A stretch of DNA of 64,000 nt. It comes from Micromonospora humi (lineage in GTDB: Bacteria; Actinomycetota; Actinomycetes; Mycobacteriales; Micromonosporaceae). The position numbers and the translations under genes were made by a program. The notes under the pieces are model-generated. The model was not told the origin of the DNA and made no database searches. It saw nothing but the letters and a program-made list of their open reading frames with translations. The stretch is from the NCBI RefSeq assembly GCF_900090105.1, contig NZ_FMDM01000006.1:62001-126000 (forward strand), given 5' to 3'. Positions 17,340-26,597 of the stretch are shown in pieces (the first letter of the stretch is position 1; every line of letters begins with the position of its first letter).

Positions 17340-19523
17340 TCAGGGCATTTCGCCGAGGAACACCCGGCGCACCACCCGCTCGGCGGCGTGCCCGTCGTCC
17401 AGCGCGCAGAACCGGGCCCGGAAGGCGGCCCGCGCCCGACCGGCCACCTCGCCGCCCACCGCACCGGAGCGGAACAGGTCGAGCAGGCCGGGGAAGTCCA
17501 CCGCCACCGCGCCCGGCGGCTCGGCCAACAGGTCGAAGTAGACGCCCCTGGCCACCCGGTAGGCGTCCCAGTCCGGCGCATAGACGACGATCGGCCGGTC
17601 CAGCACGGCGTAGTCGAACATCGCCGACGAATAGTCGGTGACCAGCACGTCCGCGGCCAGGTAGAGATCCTCCACCCGCTCGTACGCGCTGACGTCCAGC
17701 ACCCCGCCCGCCGCCGGCCCGCGCGGTCGCCGGTCCCGGTCGTGGAAGTAGTGGCTGCGCATCAGCAGCCGCCCGGCCGGGCCCAGCGCGTCGCGCATCC
17801 GGTCCGGGTCGAACGGGGGCCGCCAGCCCGGCAGGTGCTCCCGGTGGGTCGGCGCGTAGAGCACCACGTACTCCTCGGGCCCGATGCCCAGCGCGGCGCG
17901 GACCTGGCGGCACTCCTCGGCGGTGGCCCGGGCCAGCCGGTCGTTGCGCGGGTAGCCGACCTCCAGCGTGACGTGGTCGGCCGGGTAGGCCCGCTCCCAC
18001 ATCTGGGTGGAGAAGCTGTTCGAGGTGATGCTGTAGTCCCAGCGGTCCACCCGGCGCAGCAGGCCGGCGAAGTTCATGCCCATCGCGCCCACCGGGTAGC
18101 GCTGCTGGTCCAGGCCCATCACCTTGACCGGCGTGCCGTGGTGGGTCTGCACGTGCACGGTGCCGGGCCGCTTGCGCACGAAGTCGGGGAAGTTCACGTT
18201 GTTGACCAGCCAGTGCGCCCGGGCCAGCACCCGGTGGTGCTCGCGGGTGCCGGCGACGACGTATTCCACGCCCGGCGGCAGCGTGCCCACCCGGTCGCGC
18301 CGGACGATCCAGACGCCGCGCACCTGCGGGGCCAGCCGCCGGGCCGCCTCGTAGATCGCGGCCGGGTTGCAGGAGTAGCCCCGGTACCAGTAGGCCGCGT
18401 ACACCGCCAGGGTCGGATCGATCGGACGACGCAGCTCGGCCCGGTAGTACTCGCGCAACGCGGTGTCCCGCGCCCGCCGGGCGGTCCGCCGCACCGCCGG
18501 CGCCACCCGCCGCCGGGCCCGGCCGGCCGTCCCCCGCGCGGCGTCGCGCGCCCGGTGGACCTCCCGCAACGCGCTGAACGTGCGCCACCGGCCGGCCGCC
18601 ACCAGCCGGTGCTTCAGCCCTTCCACGCCCGGCGGCACCGGGTAACCGCCGGGCGGCAGGAAGTGGACGTAGTCGGCGTGCATCTGGGCGAAGAACGGCG
18701 CCCGCAACTCCGGCGCGATCCGCTCCCCGTTGCCGAGCACGGTCAGGTAGTGCCAGATCATCCGCTCGAAGATCGCCGGCCGCAGGCCGTCCACCCCCCA
18801 CCGGTCCATCAGCCGGAACACCCGGTGCCACTGGGCGAAGACCTCGAAGTGCCGGTCGCCCCGGGTCCGGGTGATCGCCCCGGTGCGGCGCTGCCGGTAG
18901 TTGAGGCAGACCCGGTCCAGCACGCCGATCCGATCGGCCGCCATCAGCGCCGGATAGCTGAACGAGACGTCCTCGTACCAGCCCGGCGCGAAGCGGAGCC
19001 CGCGCTCGACCAGGAACTCCCGGCGGACCAGCCGGTTCCAGGCGGTGTGCAGCAACTTCAGCGTCTCCGGCCGGTCCCGCAACGCGAACGTCTCCGGGCC
19101 GGGCGGATCGGGGAACACGTCGCGCATGGCGCTGCGGGTGCCGACGTTGTTCCAGTGCGCCCGCACGTGGTCCACGATCAGCACGTCCGGCCGGGTGTCC
19201 CGGAGCCGGTCGGCGACGTGCGGCAGGCAGCCGGGCACCAGCCAGTCGTCGCCGTCGACGAACCACACGTACTCGCCGACGGCCCGGTCCAGCCCGATGT
19301 TGCGGGCCGGACCGAGCCCGACGTTCTCGGCGAGCCGGACCGGGCGGACCCGGGGATCGCGCGCCGCGTACTCGGCCAGGATCTCGCCGCTGTCGTCCGG
19401 TGAGGCGTCGTCCACCCCGATCACCTCGAGGTCGCCGAACGGCTGGCCGAGGATCGAGTCGAGACATTCCCGCAGGTAGCCCTGCACCCGGTAGGCCGGC
19501 ACGACGAAGCTGATCAGCGTCAT
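17340..19523 (-). CDS. GT2 glycosyltransferase fused to CDP-glycerol glycerophosphotransferase (TagF-like)
   Basis: The 727-residue protein joins an N-terminal GT-A domain (DDAS 38-41 and VDGDD 89-93) to a C-terminal CDP-glycerol:poly(glycerophosphate) transferase. The C-terminal half has HHGTPVKVMG, YAPTHREHLPG and VTDYSSAMFDYAVL, the TagB/TagF signatures. It should extend a teichoic-acid-like or other phosphodiester polymer at the cytoplasmic face. The ATG at 19523 opens exactly at the GT2 start (MTLISFVVPAY). Genes upstream encode a CDP-alcohol transferase and a two-component exporter, a wall-polymer cluster. Confidence 0.9.
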   Translation of the reverse strand: MTLISFVVPAYRVQGYLRECLDSILGQPFGDLEVIGVDDASPDDSGEILAEYAARDPRVRPVRLAENVGLGPARNIGLDRAVGEYVWFVDGDDWLVPGCLPHVADRLRDTRPDVLIVDHVRAHWNNVGTRSAMRDVFPDPPGPETFALRDRPETLKLLHTAWNRLVRREFLVERGLRFAPGWYEDVSFSYPALMAADRIGVLDRVCLNYRQRRTGAITRTRGDRHFEVFAQWHRVFRLMDRWGVDGLRPAIFERMIWHYLTVLGNGERIAPELRAPFFAQMHADYVHFLPPGGYPVPPGVEGLKHRLVAAGRWRTFSALREVHRARDAARGTAGRARRRVAPAVRRTARRARDTALREYYRAELRRPIDPTLAVYAAYWYRGYSCNPAAIYEAARRLAPQVRGVWIVRRDRVGTLPPGVEYVVAGTREHHRVLARAHWLVNNVNFPDFVRKRPGTVHVQTHHGTPVKVMGLDQQRYPVGAMGMNFAGLLRRVDRWDYSITSNSFSTQMWERAYPADHVTLEVGYPRNDRLARATAEECRQVRAALGIGPEEYVVLYAPTHREHLPGWRPPFDPDRMRDALGPAGRLLMRSHYFHDRDRRPRGPAAGGVLDVSAYERVEDLYLAADVLVTDYSSAMFDYAVLDRPIVVYAPDWDAYRVARGVYFDLLAEPPGAVAVDFPGLLDLFRSGAVGGEVAGRARAAFRARFCALDDGHAAERVVRRVFLGEMP

Positions 19524-19539
19524 CCCGGCCCGCCCTCCG

Positions 19540-21558
19540 TCAGCCCGGCGAGGCGGCACCCCCACGGGCGCGGGCCGGCAGGACCACCCAGGCGAGGACC
19601 ACGCTCGCGACGAAAACCACAAGAAGGTACGCACCGAGTGTAGCCAGAGTGATACTCGCAATTCCGGCGATCAGCCCGATTGCCAGCAGCAGCGAGCGCC
19701 CCTCCCAACCCAGCGTGACGGCGTGCAGCGGCGGAGCCGCCTGCCGCTTCTCCAGCCGGGCGGTGAGGTCGTAGTGGTGCAGCGTGAGCACCAGGACGTA
19801 GGCGAAGATCAGCCAGGCCGGCGCCCGACCGGCCACCCCCACCGCGATGGCGAACAGGTACTCGGCGGCCCGCAACGCGGCCGGCACCAGCCAGTCCAGC
19901 GCCCCGGCGTGCGGCGCCCGCGAACCCTGCGCCGCGCCCAGCAGCAGCACCAGCGCGAGGATCACGCCCCAGCCGGGCAGGTCGCGCCCGCCGTGCACCG
20001 CCCACAGCGCCCAGACCAGCAGCGCCGCCGCGCCGAGCGCGGCCACCGCCGCCACCGACAACGGCCGGCGCGTCGTCGGCAGCGTCCTGGTCAGCAGGCC
20101 GTCGTCGCGGTGCAGGCCGGCGTCGACAGTGGTCAGCACCGGCACCCGCATCCAGCGCGCCCGCAGCGTCCGCAACGCCCCGGTGTACGCGAACGCCAAC
20201 GTGCCCCAGACCAGCACCGCGCAGAGCGCCACCAGCGGCCCGAACAGCGCGGCGGCCAGGGCGATCAACGCCCACCGCTCACCGATCGGGAACACCACGG
20301 TCCGCTTCAGCCAGTACGACACCGAGCCGGTGTCGGCCTGCACCCGCGTCGACGCCGCGTTCAACTTCCCGCCCAACCCGCCGGCGTCGCCGGTGACCAC
20401 CTTCGGCCGGCGGGCCGCCTCGTCGTGCAGTACGCCGTACCAGGTGTCGGTCATGTGCCGCACGGTCTGCAAGGTCATCGCGGCCAGCGCCAGCGCCCAG
20501 CCGTAGCGGAACCCGGCGTGCGTGGCGCCGAAGCCCAGCCCGGCGTAGACGACGTATTCCTTGAACCGGTCGGCCATCGTGTCCAGCCAGCCGCCCCAGG
20601 CGCTGAAGTGCCGGGTGTAGCGGGCCACCTGCCCGTCCACGCAGTCGAGCACGAAACCCAGGTAGAGCAGCACCGCGCCGGCCACCAGCGCGGGCCGGCC
20701 GCCGACGCCGAACAGCACCGCCGCCGCCACCGCGAACAGCACCGAGAGCAGGGTGACCCCGCTCGGGCCCAGCCCGATCCGGGCGGCGGCCTTCGTCACG
20801 TACGGGGACCAGGTGCTGACGAAGAACGTGGTGAAGAAGTCGTCGCGCTCCTTCACCGACAGCTTCAACTCGGCCCGGTCCTCGTCGACCGCCGCCACCG
20901 CCGCCTCGGCGGCCGCCTGCTGCGCCGCGTCGCCGACCCGGTGCGCCACGAGCAGGCGTACCCGGTGGGCGAAGATCAGCGGCCCCCGGGCGGCGAGTTC
21001 GGCCACGAGCCGGTCCACCGCGGCCAGCGGCCCGCCGGTCCCGGTCACCGTCGCGGCCGGCGCAGGTCCGCCCGGCGCAGGTCCGGCCGGTGCGGCGGCC
21101 GCGCGGGCGGCGTCGGCGAGGGCCGGCAGGTCGGCCGCGCCGACCCGCAGCGCGCCGCCGAACACGCCCGTCGCGTCCGCGTCGTCGCCGACCGCGACCA
21201 CCTGGCCGCGCTCCTCCCGCACCGTCGCCTGCCCGGCGGCCGGCGGATCGGTGAGCACCAGCGCCACCGTCGGCCCGACCGGGCTGGTCGCGAGATGCCG
21301 GAGAACGGCCGTGTGCGCCACCAGGTCGACGCCGCTGACCAGCACCGGGCCGGTCGCGCCGGACACCAGGTCGGCCAGCTCGGCCAGGTCGGCGGCCACC
21401 CGCACGTCGTCCGCCCCGGCCCGCCGCCACTGCGCGGCCAGGCGTTCGGTGGGCGATTCCCCGTCGGGTCGACCCGGGGCCGGCTCGGCCGAAGTGCTCG
21501 ACGGCTCGGTGAGCCCGCCCGCCGCCGGGCCGGCGGCGAGCACGATCGCGAGCGTCAC
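19540..21558 (-). CDS. CDP-alcohol phosphatidyltransferase with N-terminal nucleotidyltransferase-like domain
   Basis: The 672-residue protein contains the CDP-alcohol transferase motif DCVDGQVARYTRHF...GGWLDTMADR (D-x2-D-G-x2-A-R-x8-G-x3-D-x3-D) near the middle, with membrane segments around it. Residues 1-200 begin VTLAIVLAAGPAAGG and end with GVFGGALRVG, resembling a nucleotidyltransferase domain but without its conserved Arg/Lys loop. The C-terminal ~330 residues hold several membrane helices. It probably makes a phosphodiester-linked lipid or polymer precursor. The GTG at 21558 overlaps the ABC ATPase stop by GTGA. Confidence 0.85.
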   Translation of the reverse strand: MTLAIVLAAGPAAGGLTEPSSTSAEPAPGRPDGESPTERLAAQWRRAGADDVRVAADLAELADLVSGATGPVLVSGVDLVAHTAVLRHLATSPVGPTVALVLTDPPAAGQATVREERGQVVAVGDDADATGVFGGALRVGAADLPALADAARAAAAPAGPAPGGPAPAATVTGTGGPLAAVDRLVAELAARGPLIFAHRVRLLVAHRVGDAAQQAAAEAAVAAVDEDRAELKLSVKERDDFFTTFFVSTWSPYVTKAAARIGLGPSGVTLLSVLFAVAAAVLFGVGGRPALVAGAVLLYLGFVLDCVDGQVARYTRHFSAWGGWLDTMADRFKEYVVYAGLGFGATHAGFRYGWALALAAMTLQTVRHMTDTWYGVLHDEAARRPKVVTGDAGGLGGKLNAASTRVQADTGSVSYWLKRTVVFPIGERWALIALAAALFGPLVALCAVLVWGTLAFAYTGALRTLRARWMRVPVLTTVDAGLHRDDGLLTRTLPTTRRPLSVAAVAALGAAALLVWALWAVHGGRDLPGWGVILALVLLLGAAQGSRAPHAGALDWLVPAALRAAEYLFAIAVGVAGRAPAWLIFAYVLVLTLHHYDLTARLEKRQAAPPLHAVTLGWEGRSLLLAIGLIAGIASITLATLGAYLLVVFVASVVLAWVVLPARARGGAASPG

Positions 21559-22298
21559 CGCTGCGCCGCGTCGGTGTAGGCCCGCAGTGCCTCGTCGATC
21601 GTTCCGTCGACCGTCAACCGTCCGGCGTCGAGGTAGAGCCCCCGACGGCAGAACCGGGTGAGGTCCTTGTCGTTGTGTGACACCAGCACCAGCGTGCGCC
21701 CTTCCGCGAGAAGTCGCTCGATGGTCGCATAGCACTTCGCGCGGAACTCGGCGTCCCCGACCGCGGTCACCTCGTCCACCAACAGCACCGGGTGCGGCAG
21801 GTGCGCGATCACCGCGAACCCCAGCCGCACCTTCATCCCCGACGAGTAGTGCCGCACCGACGTGTCGATGGCGCGTTCCACCTGCTCACCGGCGAACGAG
21901 ACGATCTCGTCGAAGTGCCGGCGCAGGTAGGCCGGGGAGAGCCCGTGCAGCCCGCCGACCAGGTAGAGGTTCTCCCGTCCGGTCAGGTCACCGGAGAACC
22001 CGGCGGACAACTCCAGCAGCGGCGCCACCCGGCCGTGCACCCGGATCGCGCCCTCGTCGGGGATGAGCACGCCGGCGATCAGCCGCAGCAGCGTGCTCTT
22101 GCCGGTGCCGTTGCGCCCCACCACGCCTACCGTCTCGCCCGGCTCGATCCGGAACGACAGGTCCCGCAGCGGCCAGAACCGGCCGGCGTCGGGGTCGCGG
22201 GCGCCCCGGTGCACGAGCAGCTCCCGCAACCGGAGCTGCCGACGCCGGTTCCGGACGAACCGGATGCCCAGCCCGTCCGCCTCGATGATCGGCGCCAC
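21555..22298 (-). CDS. Polysaccharide/teichoic-acid exporter ATPase (TagH type)
   Basis: The 247-residue ATPase has Walker A GRNGTGKST (61-69), signature HYSSGMKVRLGF and Walker B LLVDE, the pattern of O-antigen and teichoic acid exporters. It works with the permease gene immediately upstream: its GTG follows that gene's TGA directly. It exports a surface polymer made by the neighbouring transferase genes. Confidence 0.92.
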   Translation of the reverse strand: MAPIIEADGLGIRFVRNRRRQLRLRELLVHRGARDPDAGRFWPLRDLSFRIEPGETVGVVGRNGTGKSTLLRLIAGVLIPDEGAIRVHGRVAPLLELSAGFSGDLTGRENLYLVGGLHGLSPAYLRRHFDEIVSFAGEQVERAIDTSVRHYSSGMKVRLGFAVIAHLPHPVLLVDEVTAVGDAEFRAKCYATIERLLAEGRTLVLVSHNDKDLTRFCRRGLYLDAGRLTVDGTIDEALRAYTDAAQR

Positions 22299-23150
22299 TC
22301 AGAGTTCCTTCAGCACGGCCGGTTCGAGGCGGCGGAACGCCCACCAACCGAGCGCCAGCACCAGCACGCTGCCCAGCACCGTGATCGTGAGCAGCCGGGC
22401 GTCCGGGAACTCGTCCGGATACCAGACCGCGTGGTGCAACTGGAAGATCCCGACCAGCGGGTTCAGCTCGTAGGCGACCTTGAGCCAGCCCGGCATGCCG
22501 GAGTCCCGGACCAGGTTGAACGGATAGATGATCGGGGTGGCGTAGAACAGCAGCCGGATCGCCAGCCGCATGATCCGCTCGATGTCGCGCATCAGCACGT
22601 TGCCCGCCGACAGCAGCAGCGCGAGGCCCACCAGCAGCACGAACTGCACGGCCACGGCCAGCGGCAGGGCGAGCAGGCTCCACCCGGGGTGGATCTTCCC
22701 CTGGGCCGCGTAGAGCGCCGCGATGGCGGCCAGGATCGGCAGCCCGGCCAGGTACTCGGCGAAGCGGCCGGCGACCCGACCGATCGGGAAGATCGGCCGG
22801 GGCAGGTTCATCGTGGTGATCAGCCGGGCCTGCCCGGTGAGCGCGCCGGCCGCCTCGGTCAACGCCGAGCTGGCCCACATCCAGGCGAAGATCCCGGTGA
22901 TCAGGAACAGCGGGTACGAGCCGGCCGCCTCGCCCAGGTGCCGCCGGGTCGCCCCGGAATAGAGCACCCCGAACACGAACCAGTAGATCAGGCCCATGCC
23001 GAGGGGTTCGATGAGCGACCAGAGGTAGCCCAGCACCGACTGCTGGTACTTCACCGCGAGATCCCGCCGGATGAGGATGCGCAGCGAGGTGCGGGCGGAC
23101 CAGAGCGCCGCGACGCCGGACGTCACCGCCTCATCGTCGCGCCGTCCCAC
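22299..23150 (-). CDS. Polysaccharide/teichoic-acid exporter permease (TagG type)
   Basis: The 283-residue ABC-2 type permease has six predicted membrane segments and an N-terminal LLRRDLAVKYQQSVLG-like region (RIRRDLAVKYQQSVLGYLWS). This is typical of TagG/RfbA membrane subunits. It pairs with the ATPase gene directly downstream. The first codon is GTG at 23150; a second GTG at 23126 is possible. Confidence 0.9.
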   Translation of the reverse strand: MGRRDDEAVTSGVAALWSARTSLRILIRRDLAVKYQQSVLGYLWSLIEPLGMGLIYWFVFGVLYSGATRRHLGEAAGSYPLFLITGIFAWMWASSALTEAAGALTGQARLITTMNLPRPIFPIGRVAGRFAEYLAGLPILAAIAALYAAQGKIHPGWSLLALPLAVAVQFVLLVGLALLLSAGNVLMRDIERIMRLAIRLLFYATPIIYPFNLVRDSGMPGWLKVAYELNPLVGIFQLHHAVWYPDEFPDARLLTITVLGSVLVLALGWWAFRRLEPAVLKEL

Positions 23151-23191
23151 CGTCGCCCGGCGGCCGTCCGCGCCGGATCACCCCAACGGGG

Positions 23192-24562
23192 TCAGCACTC
23201 GATCACGTTGACCGCGAGCCCGCCCCGCGCCGTCTCCTTGTACTTGACCTTCATGTCCGCGCCGGTCTCCCGCATGGTCTTGATGACCTTGTCGAGCGAC
23301 ACGTGGTGCACCCCGTCGCCGCGCAACGCCAGCCGCGCCGCGGTGATCGCCTTGATGCTCGCCACCGCGTTGCGCTCGATGCACGGGATCTGCACCAGCC
23401 CGCCGACCGGGTCGCAGGTGAGCCCCAGGTTGTGCTCCATGCCGATCTCGGCGGCGTTCTCCACCTGCTCCGGCGTGCCGCCCAGCGCCTCCGCCAACCC
23501 GGCCGCCGCCATCGAGCACGCCGACCCGACCTCCCCCTGGCAGCCGACCTCGGCCCCGGAGATCGAGGCGTTCTCCTTGAACAGCACCCCGATCGCGCCG
23601 GCGGCCAGCAGGAACCGGACCACCCCCTCGTCGGAGGCGCCCGGCACGAACCGGGTGTAGTAGTGCAGCACGGCCGGGATGATCCCGGCGGCGCCGTTCG
23701 TCGGCGCGGTGACCACCCGACCGCCGGCGGCGTTCTCCTCGTTGACCGCGAGCGCGAACAACGTCACCCAGTCCATCGCGCGCAGCGGGTCGTCCGCGCC
23801 GTTCTCCGCCTCCAGGCCGCGCCGCAGCTCGGCCGCGCGGCGGCGGACCTTCAACCCACCCGGGAGTACGCCGTCGCGGGTGCAGCCGTTCTCCACGCAC
23901 TCCCGCATCACCCGCCAGATGTGCAGCAGCCCCACGCGGACGTCCGCCTCGCTGCGCCAGGAGAGCTCGTTGGCGAGCATCACCTCGCTGATCGACAGCC
24001 CGGTCTCCGTGGTGACCCGGAGCAGGTCCGCGCCGGTGAGGAACGGGTGCCGGACCCGGGTGGCGTCCGCCTTGATCCGGTCCGCCCCGGCGGCCTCCTC
24101 GTCCACCACGAACCCGCCGCCGACCGAGTAGTAGGTGCGGGACCGCACCTCGTTCCCGGCCGCGTCGAACGCCGCGAACGTCATCCCGTTCGGGTGGTAC
24201 GGCAACGAGCGGCGACGGTGCAGCACCAGGTCCCGGTCCGGGTCGAAGTCGATCTCCTGGCTGCCGAGCAGGCGGAGCCGCCGCTCGTCCCGGATCCGCG
24301 CCACCCGCGGGCCGACGCCGTCGGTGTCGACCGTCTCCGGGGCCTCGCCCTCCAGCCCGAGCAGCACCGCGCGGTCGCTGCCGTGGCCGTGGCCGGTGGC
24401 GCCCAGCGAGCCGAACAGCTCCGCCTGCACCCGGGCCACGTCGGCGAGCTGCCCGTCGGCCTTCAGCCCGCCCACGAACGTACGGGCGGCCCGCATCGGC
24501 CCGACGGTGTGCGAGCTGGACGGCCCGATACCGACGCTGAAGAGGTCGAAAACACTGATCAT
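23192..24562 (-). CDS. sdaA: L-serine ammonia-lyase (single-chain iron-sulfur type)
   Basis: The 456-residue enzyme deaminates L-serine to pyruvate and ammonia using a [4Fe-4S] cluster. It starts [23 protein letters not shown], the signature of single-chain serine dehydratases. Cluster-region Cys occur in [25 protein letters not shown] and PCIERN. It ends with Cys456 (NVIEC*); in Legionella a C-terminal Cys enters the active site as a cluster ligand. Expression may be constitutive; no regulatory site was seen. Confidence 0.93.
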   Translation of the reverse strand: MISVFDLFSVGIGPSSSHTVGPMRAARTFVGGLKADGQLADVARVQAELFGSLGATGHGHGSDRAVLLGLEGEAPETVDTDGVGPRVARIRDERRLRLLGSQEIDFDPDRDLVLHRRRSLPYHPNGMTFAAFDAAGNEVRSRTYYSVGGGFVVDEEAAGADRIKADATRVRHPFLTGADLLRVTTETGLSISEVMLANELSWRSEADVRVGLLHIWRVMRECVENGCTRDGVLPGGLKVRRRAAELRRGLEAENGADDPLRAMDWVTLFALAVNEENAAGGRVVTAPTNGAAGIIPAVLHYYTRFVPGASDEGVVRFLLAAGAIGVLFKENASISGAEVGCQGEVGSACSMAAAGLAEALGGTPEQVENAAEIGMEHNLGLTCDPVGGLVQIPCIERNAVASIKAITAARLALRGDGVHHVSLDKVIKTMRETGADMKVKYKETARGGLAVNVIEC

Positions 24563-24738
24563 GGCTGCACTTTCCTCGCCGTCGTCCCCGTTGTGCGGTT
24601 TCGAACCGGTGCGATGCCGCGCCCCCTGGTCCTGGGGTCGGACGGCCGGCGCCAAGGGTGGAGGCGCCGACCGGCGAGCCTACCCGCCCAGCTCAATACC
24701 CGCCCCCACCCCGCCTCACGCCCGGCTCCCCGGCGGAC

Positions 24739-25152
24739 TCATGCGGGCGAGAGCATCTCCTGAAGGATGCGCTGCAGCTCGGTGCGGTCCTGCGGAGTGA
24801 TCCTCGCCAGCCTGCGGTCGTACTCCGCCGCGAGGGCGGCAAGGGCACGATCCCGCGCCTGCGTGCCCTCGGCGGTCAGTACGAGCCGGTGACGCCGCAG
24901 GTCCGCGTCGTCGATCTCGCGCCGGATGAACCCCTTGGCGACGAGGTTGCGGACGTAGACCGTGACGCTCGCCTTGGGAAGCAGCAGTGCCGTGGCGATC
25001 TCGGCCGGGTACGGCGACGCCTCCACCTCGGCCAGGACGAAGAACTCCTTCGTCTCCAGCCCGACCTCGGCCAGCTCCCCCGTGCAGGCGTCCATCACCA
25101 CGCCCAGCAGCCGCTGGTTCAGCGTCCACAGCTGCGCCCCGTCGACCGACAT
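24739..25152 (-). CDS. MarR family transcriptional regulator
   Basis: The 137-residue protein has a MarR wHTH: LNQRLLGVVMDACTGELAEVG helix, YPAEIATALLLPKASVTVYVRNL recognition helix, and a beta wing ending DLRRHRLVLTAEG. The ATG at 25152 is preferred because the upstream frame enters the promoter region. It is divergent from an alpha/beta hydrolase gene, and an inverted operator with repeated TCGTAC lies between them (25172-25216). It probably represses that gene. Confidence 0.88.
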   Translation of the reverse strand: MSVDGAQLWTLNQRLLGVVMDACTGELAEVGLETKEFFVLAEVEASPYPAEIATALLLPKASVTVYVRNLVAKGFIRREIDDADLRRHRLVLTAEGTQARDRALAALAAEYDRRLARITPQDRTELQRILQEMLSPA

Positions 25153-25171
25153 GCCACCCCTCCGCCACGTG

Positions 25172-25216
25172 GTACGGTTTCGTACTAGTTCCATCTCGTA
25201 CAAACACGGTCTCGTA
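25172..25216. promoter_or_regulatory. Likely MarR operator region
   Basis: An inverted repeat GTACGGTTTCGTAC (25172-25185) is followed by two further TCTCGTAC half sites. They lie between the divergent regulator and hydrolase genes, where a dimeric wHTH repressor would bind. Confidence 0.6.
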
Positions 25217-25257
25217 CTGGACTCCTATGGAACATAATCTCACGGAGGAACCCAGAC

Positions 25258-26172
25258 ATGCTCACGCACCTCACGATCCCGCGCGGTCCCATCAGCCTCG
25301 CCGCGGACCTCCACCTGCCCGACGACGCCGACAGCAGCGCACCGCTGCGCGCCGTGGTGCTCTCCACCCCGGGCAGCAGCGTGAAGGAGCAGATCGGCGC
25401 CAACTACGCCTCCCGTCTCGCCGCCGGCGGCATCGCGGCGCTCGTCCTCGACCCCGCCCATCAGGGTCGGAGCGAGGGCGAGCCGCGCGACCTCGAAGAT
25501 CCTTACCGCCGAGGTGAGGACATCTCCTACGCCATCGACGTGCTCGCCGCGACCCCCGGCGTCGACCCGCGCCGCGTCGGCGTCCTCGGCATCTGCGCCG
25601 GCGGCGGCTACGCCGTGCACACCGCCCGCACGGACCACCGCATCAGGGCGGTCGGCACGGTCGTCCCCGTCGACATCGGCGCGGCGTTCCGCGGCTTCTC
25701 CCCCGACGGTCCGGCCGCGGCACTCGACGCCCTCGCGGACGCCCGGACCGAGGAGGCCCGCTCCGGCGAGACGACCCGTGTGAACTGGCTGCCCGACACC
25801 CTGGAGGACGCCTCGGCAGCGGGCCTGACCGACATCGACACCACCCAGGCCGTCACCTACTACCGCACCGAGCGCGGCCGTAGCGAACACTCCACGAACC
25901 GGCGCCTCCTGCGCGGGGACTCCCTCCTGCTGGGCTACGACGCGTTCCACCTGGCCGATCAGCTCATGACCCAACCGCTCCAGGTCATCCTCGCCGGACG
26001 CGTCGGCAACACCGGCTCCCACGACACCGGCATGCGGCTGTGGAAGCTGGCCCCCAACCCCGTCGACCTCATGGTGATCGACGGCGCCGGTCACTACGAG
26101 ATGTACGACGAACCCGCATACGTCGACGCCGCCGTCGACCGCCTCACCAGCTTCTACACGAACAACCTGTAG
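25258..26172 (+). CDS. Alpha/beta hydrolase with Cys nucleophile
   Basis: The 304-residue protein has an alpha/beta hydrolase fold with a GICAGGG nucleophile elbow (Cys113 where Ser is usual, as in dienelactone hydrolases), VLDPAHQGRSEG and a terminal catalytic His279 in DGAGHYEMYDE. The ATG at 25258 follows a CACGGAGGAA site. Regulation by the divergent MarR gene is likely. The substrate is unknown; the late motif is similar to the dienelactone and peptidase-like S15 groups. Confidence 0.85.
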   Translation: MLTHLTIPRGPISLAADLHLPDDADSSAPLRAVVLSTPGSSVKEQIGANYASRLAAGGIAALVLDPAHQGRSEGEPRDLEDPYRRGEDISYAIDVLAATPGVDPRRVGVLGICAGGGYAVHTARTDHRIRAVGTVVPVDIGAAFRGFSPDGPAAALDALADARTEEARSGETTRVNWLPDTLEDASAAGLTDIDTTQAVTYYRTERGRSEHSTNRRLLRGDSLLLGYDAFHLADQLMTQPLQVILAGRVGNTGSHDTGMRLWKLAPNPVDLMVIDGAGHYEMYDEPAYVDAAVDRLTSFYTNNL

Positions 26173-26340
26173 GGCGGGTGATCGAGAAGGGCCGGGTGGA
26201 CGCGCGTCGGTGCGGCTGCTCCGGGGTAAGCACCTACGGGTGCCCGGGTCGCCGATCCTCCTCGGGGCCGAGGGCGCGGCGCGCACCCCTCTCTACCGTG
26301 GAATCAGCGCGGCGGATCGCCGCAGAAGTGGGAGACGACG

Positions 26341-26544
26341 ATGAGTCGCAAACTGGTCCGGCCCCGTGAGGGGCGCATGCTCGCCGGTGTCTGCGCCGGC
26401 CTCGCCCAGCGGTTCGGCATGTCGGCCGGCATGGTCCGGCTGCTGTTCCTGCTGTCGCTGCTGCTGCCCGGCACCCAGGTGATCGTCTACCTGATCCTGT
26501 GGGTGCTGATGCCGAACGAGGACCGCTACCTCGCCACCCGCTGA
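26341..26544 (+). CDS. PspC-domain membrane protein
   Basis: The 67-residue protein is almost entirely the PspC domain: REGRMLAGVCAGLAQRFGMS followed by a single transmembrane helix VIVYLILWVLMP. PspC proteins take part in phage-shock-type envelope stress signalling. It stands alone without PspA or a clear regulator nearby. A ribosome site (GGGAGACGACG) precedes the ATG. Confidence 0.87.
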   Translation: MSRKLVRPREGRMLAGVCAGLAQRFGMSAGMVRLLFLLSLLLPGTQVIVYLILWVLMPNEDRYLATR

Positions 26545-26554
26545 CCCGCACTCG

Positions 26555-26591
26555 ACGACGCGCCCGCCCCTGGCGAGGGCGGGCGCGTCGT
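26555..26591. terminator. Bidirectional hairpin terminator
   Basis: A 15-bp perfect stem (26555-26569 and 26577-26591) with a 7-base loop lies between the convergent PspC and DUF4230 genes. Confidence 0.82.
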
Positions 26592-26597
26592 GCGAGG

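Noticed and set aside
17388..21579. Long plus-strand frames opposite the TagF-like and CDP-alcohol genes
   Set aside because: The minus-strand proteins have conserved motifs; these frames have none.
24563..24738. Possible riboswitch upstream of L-serine dehydratase
   Set aside because: A GGCGCC hairpin is present but no glycine or other riboswitch core could be recognised.
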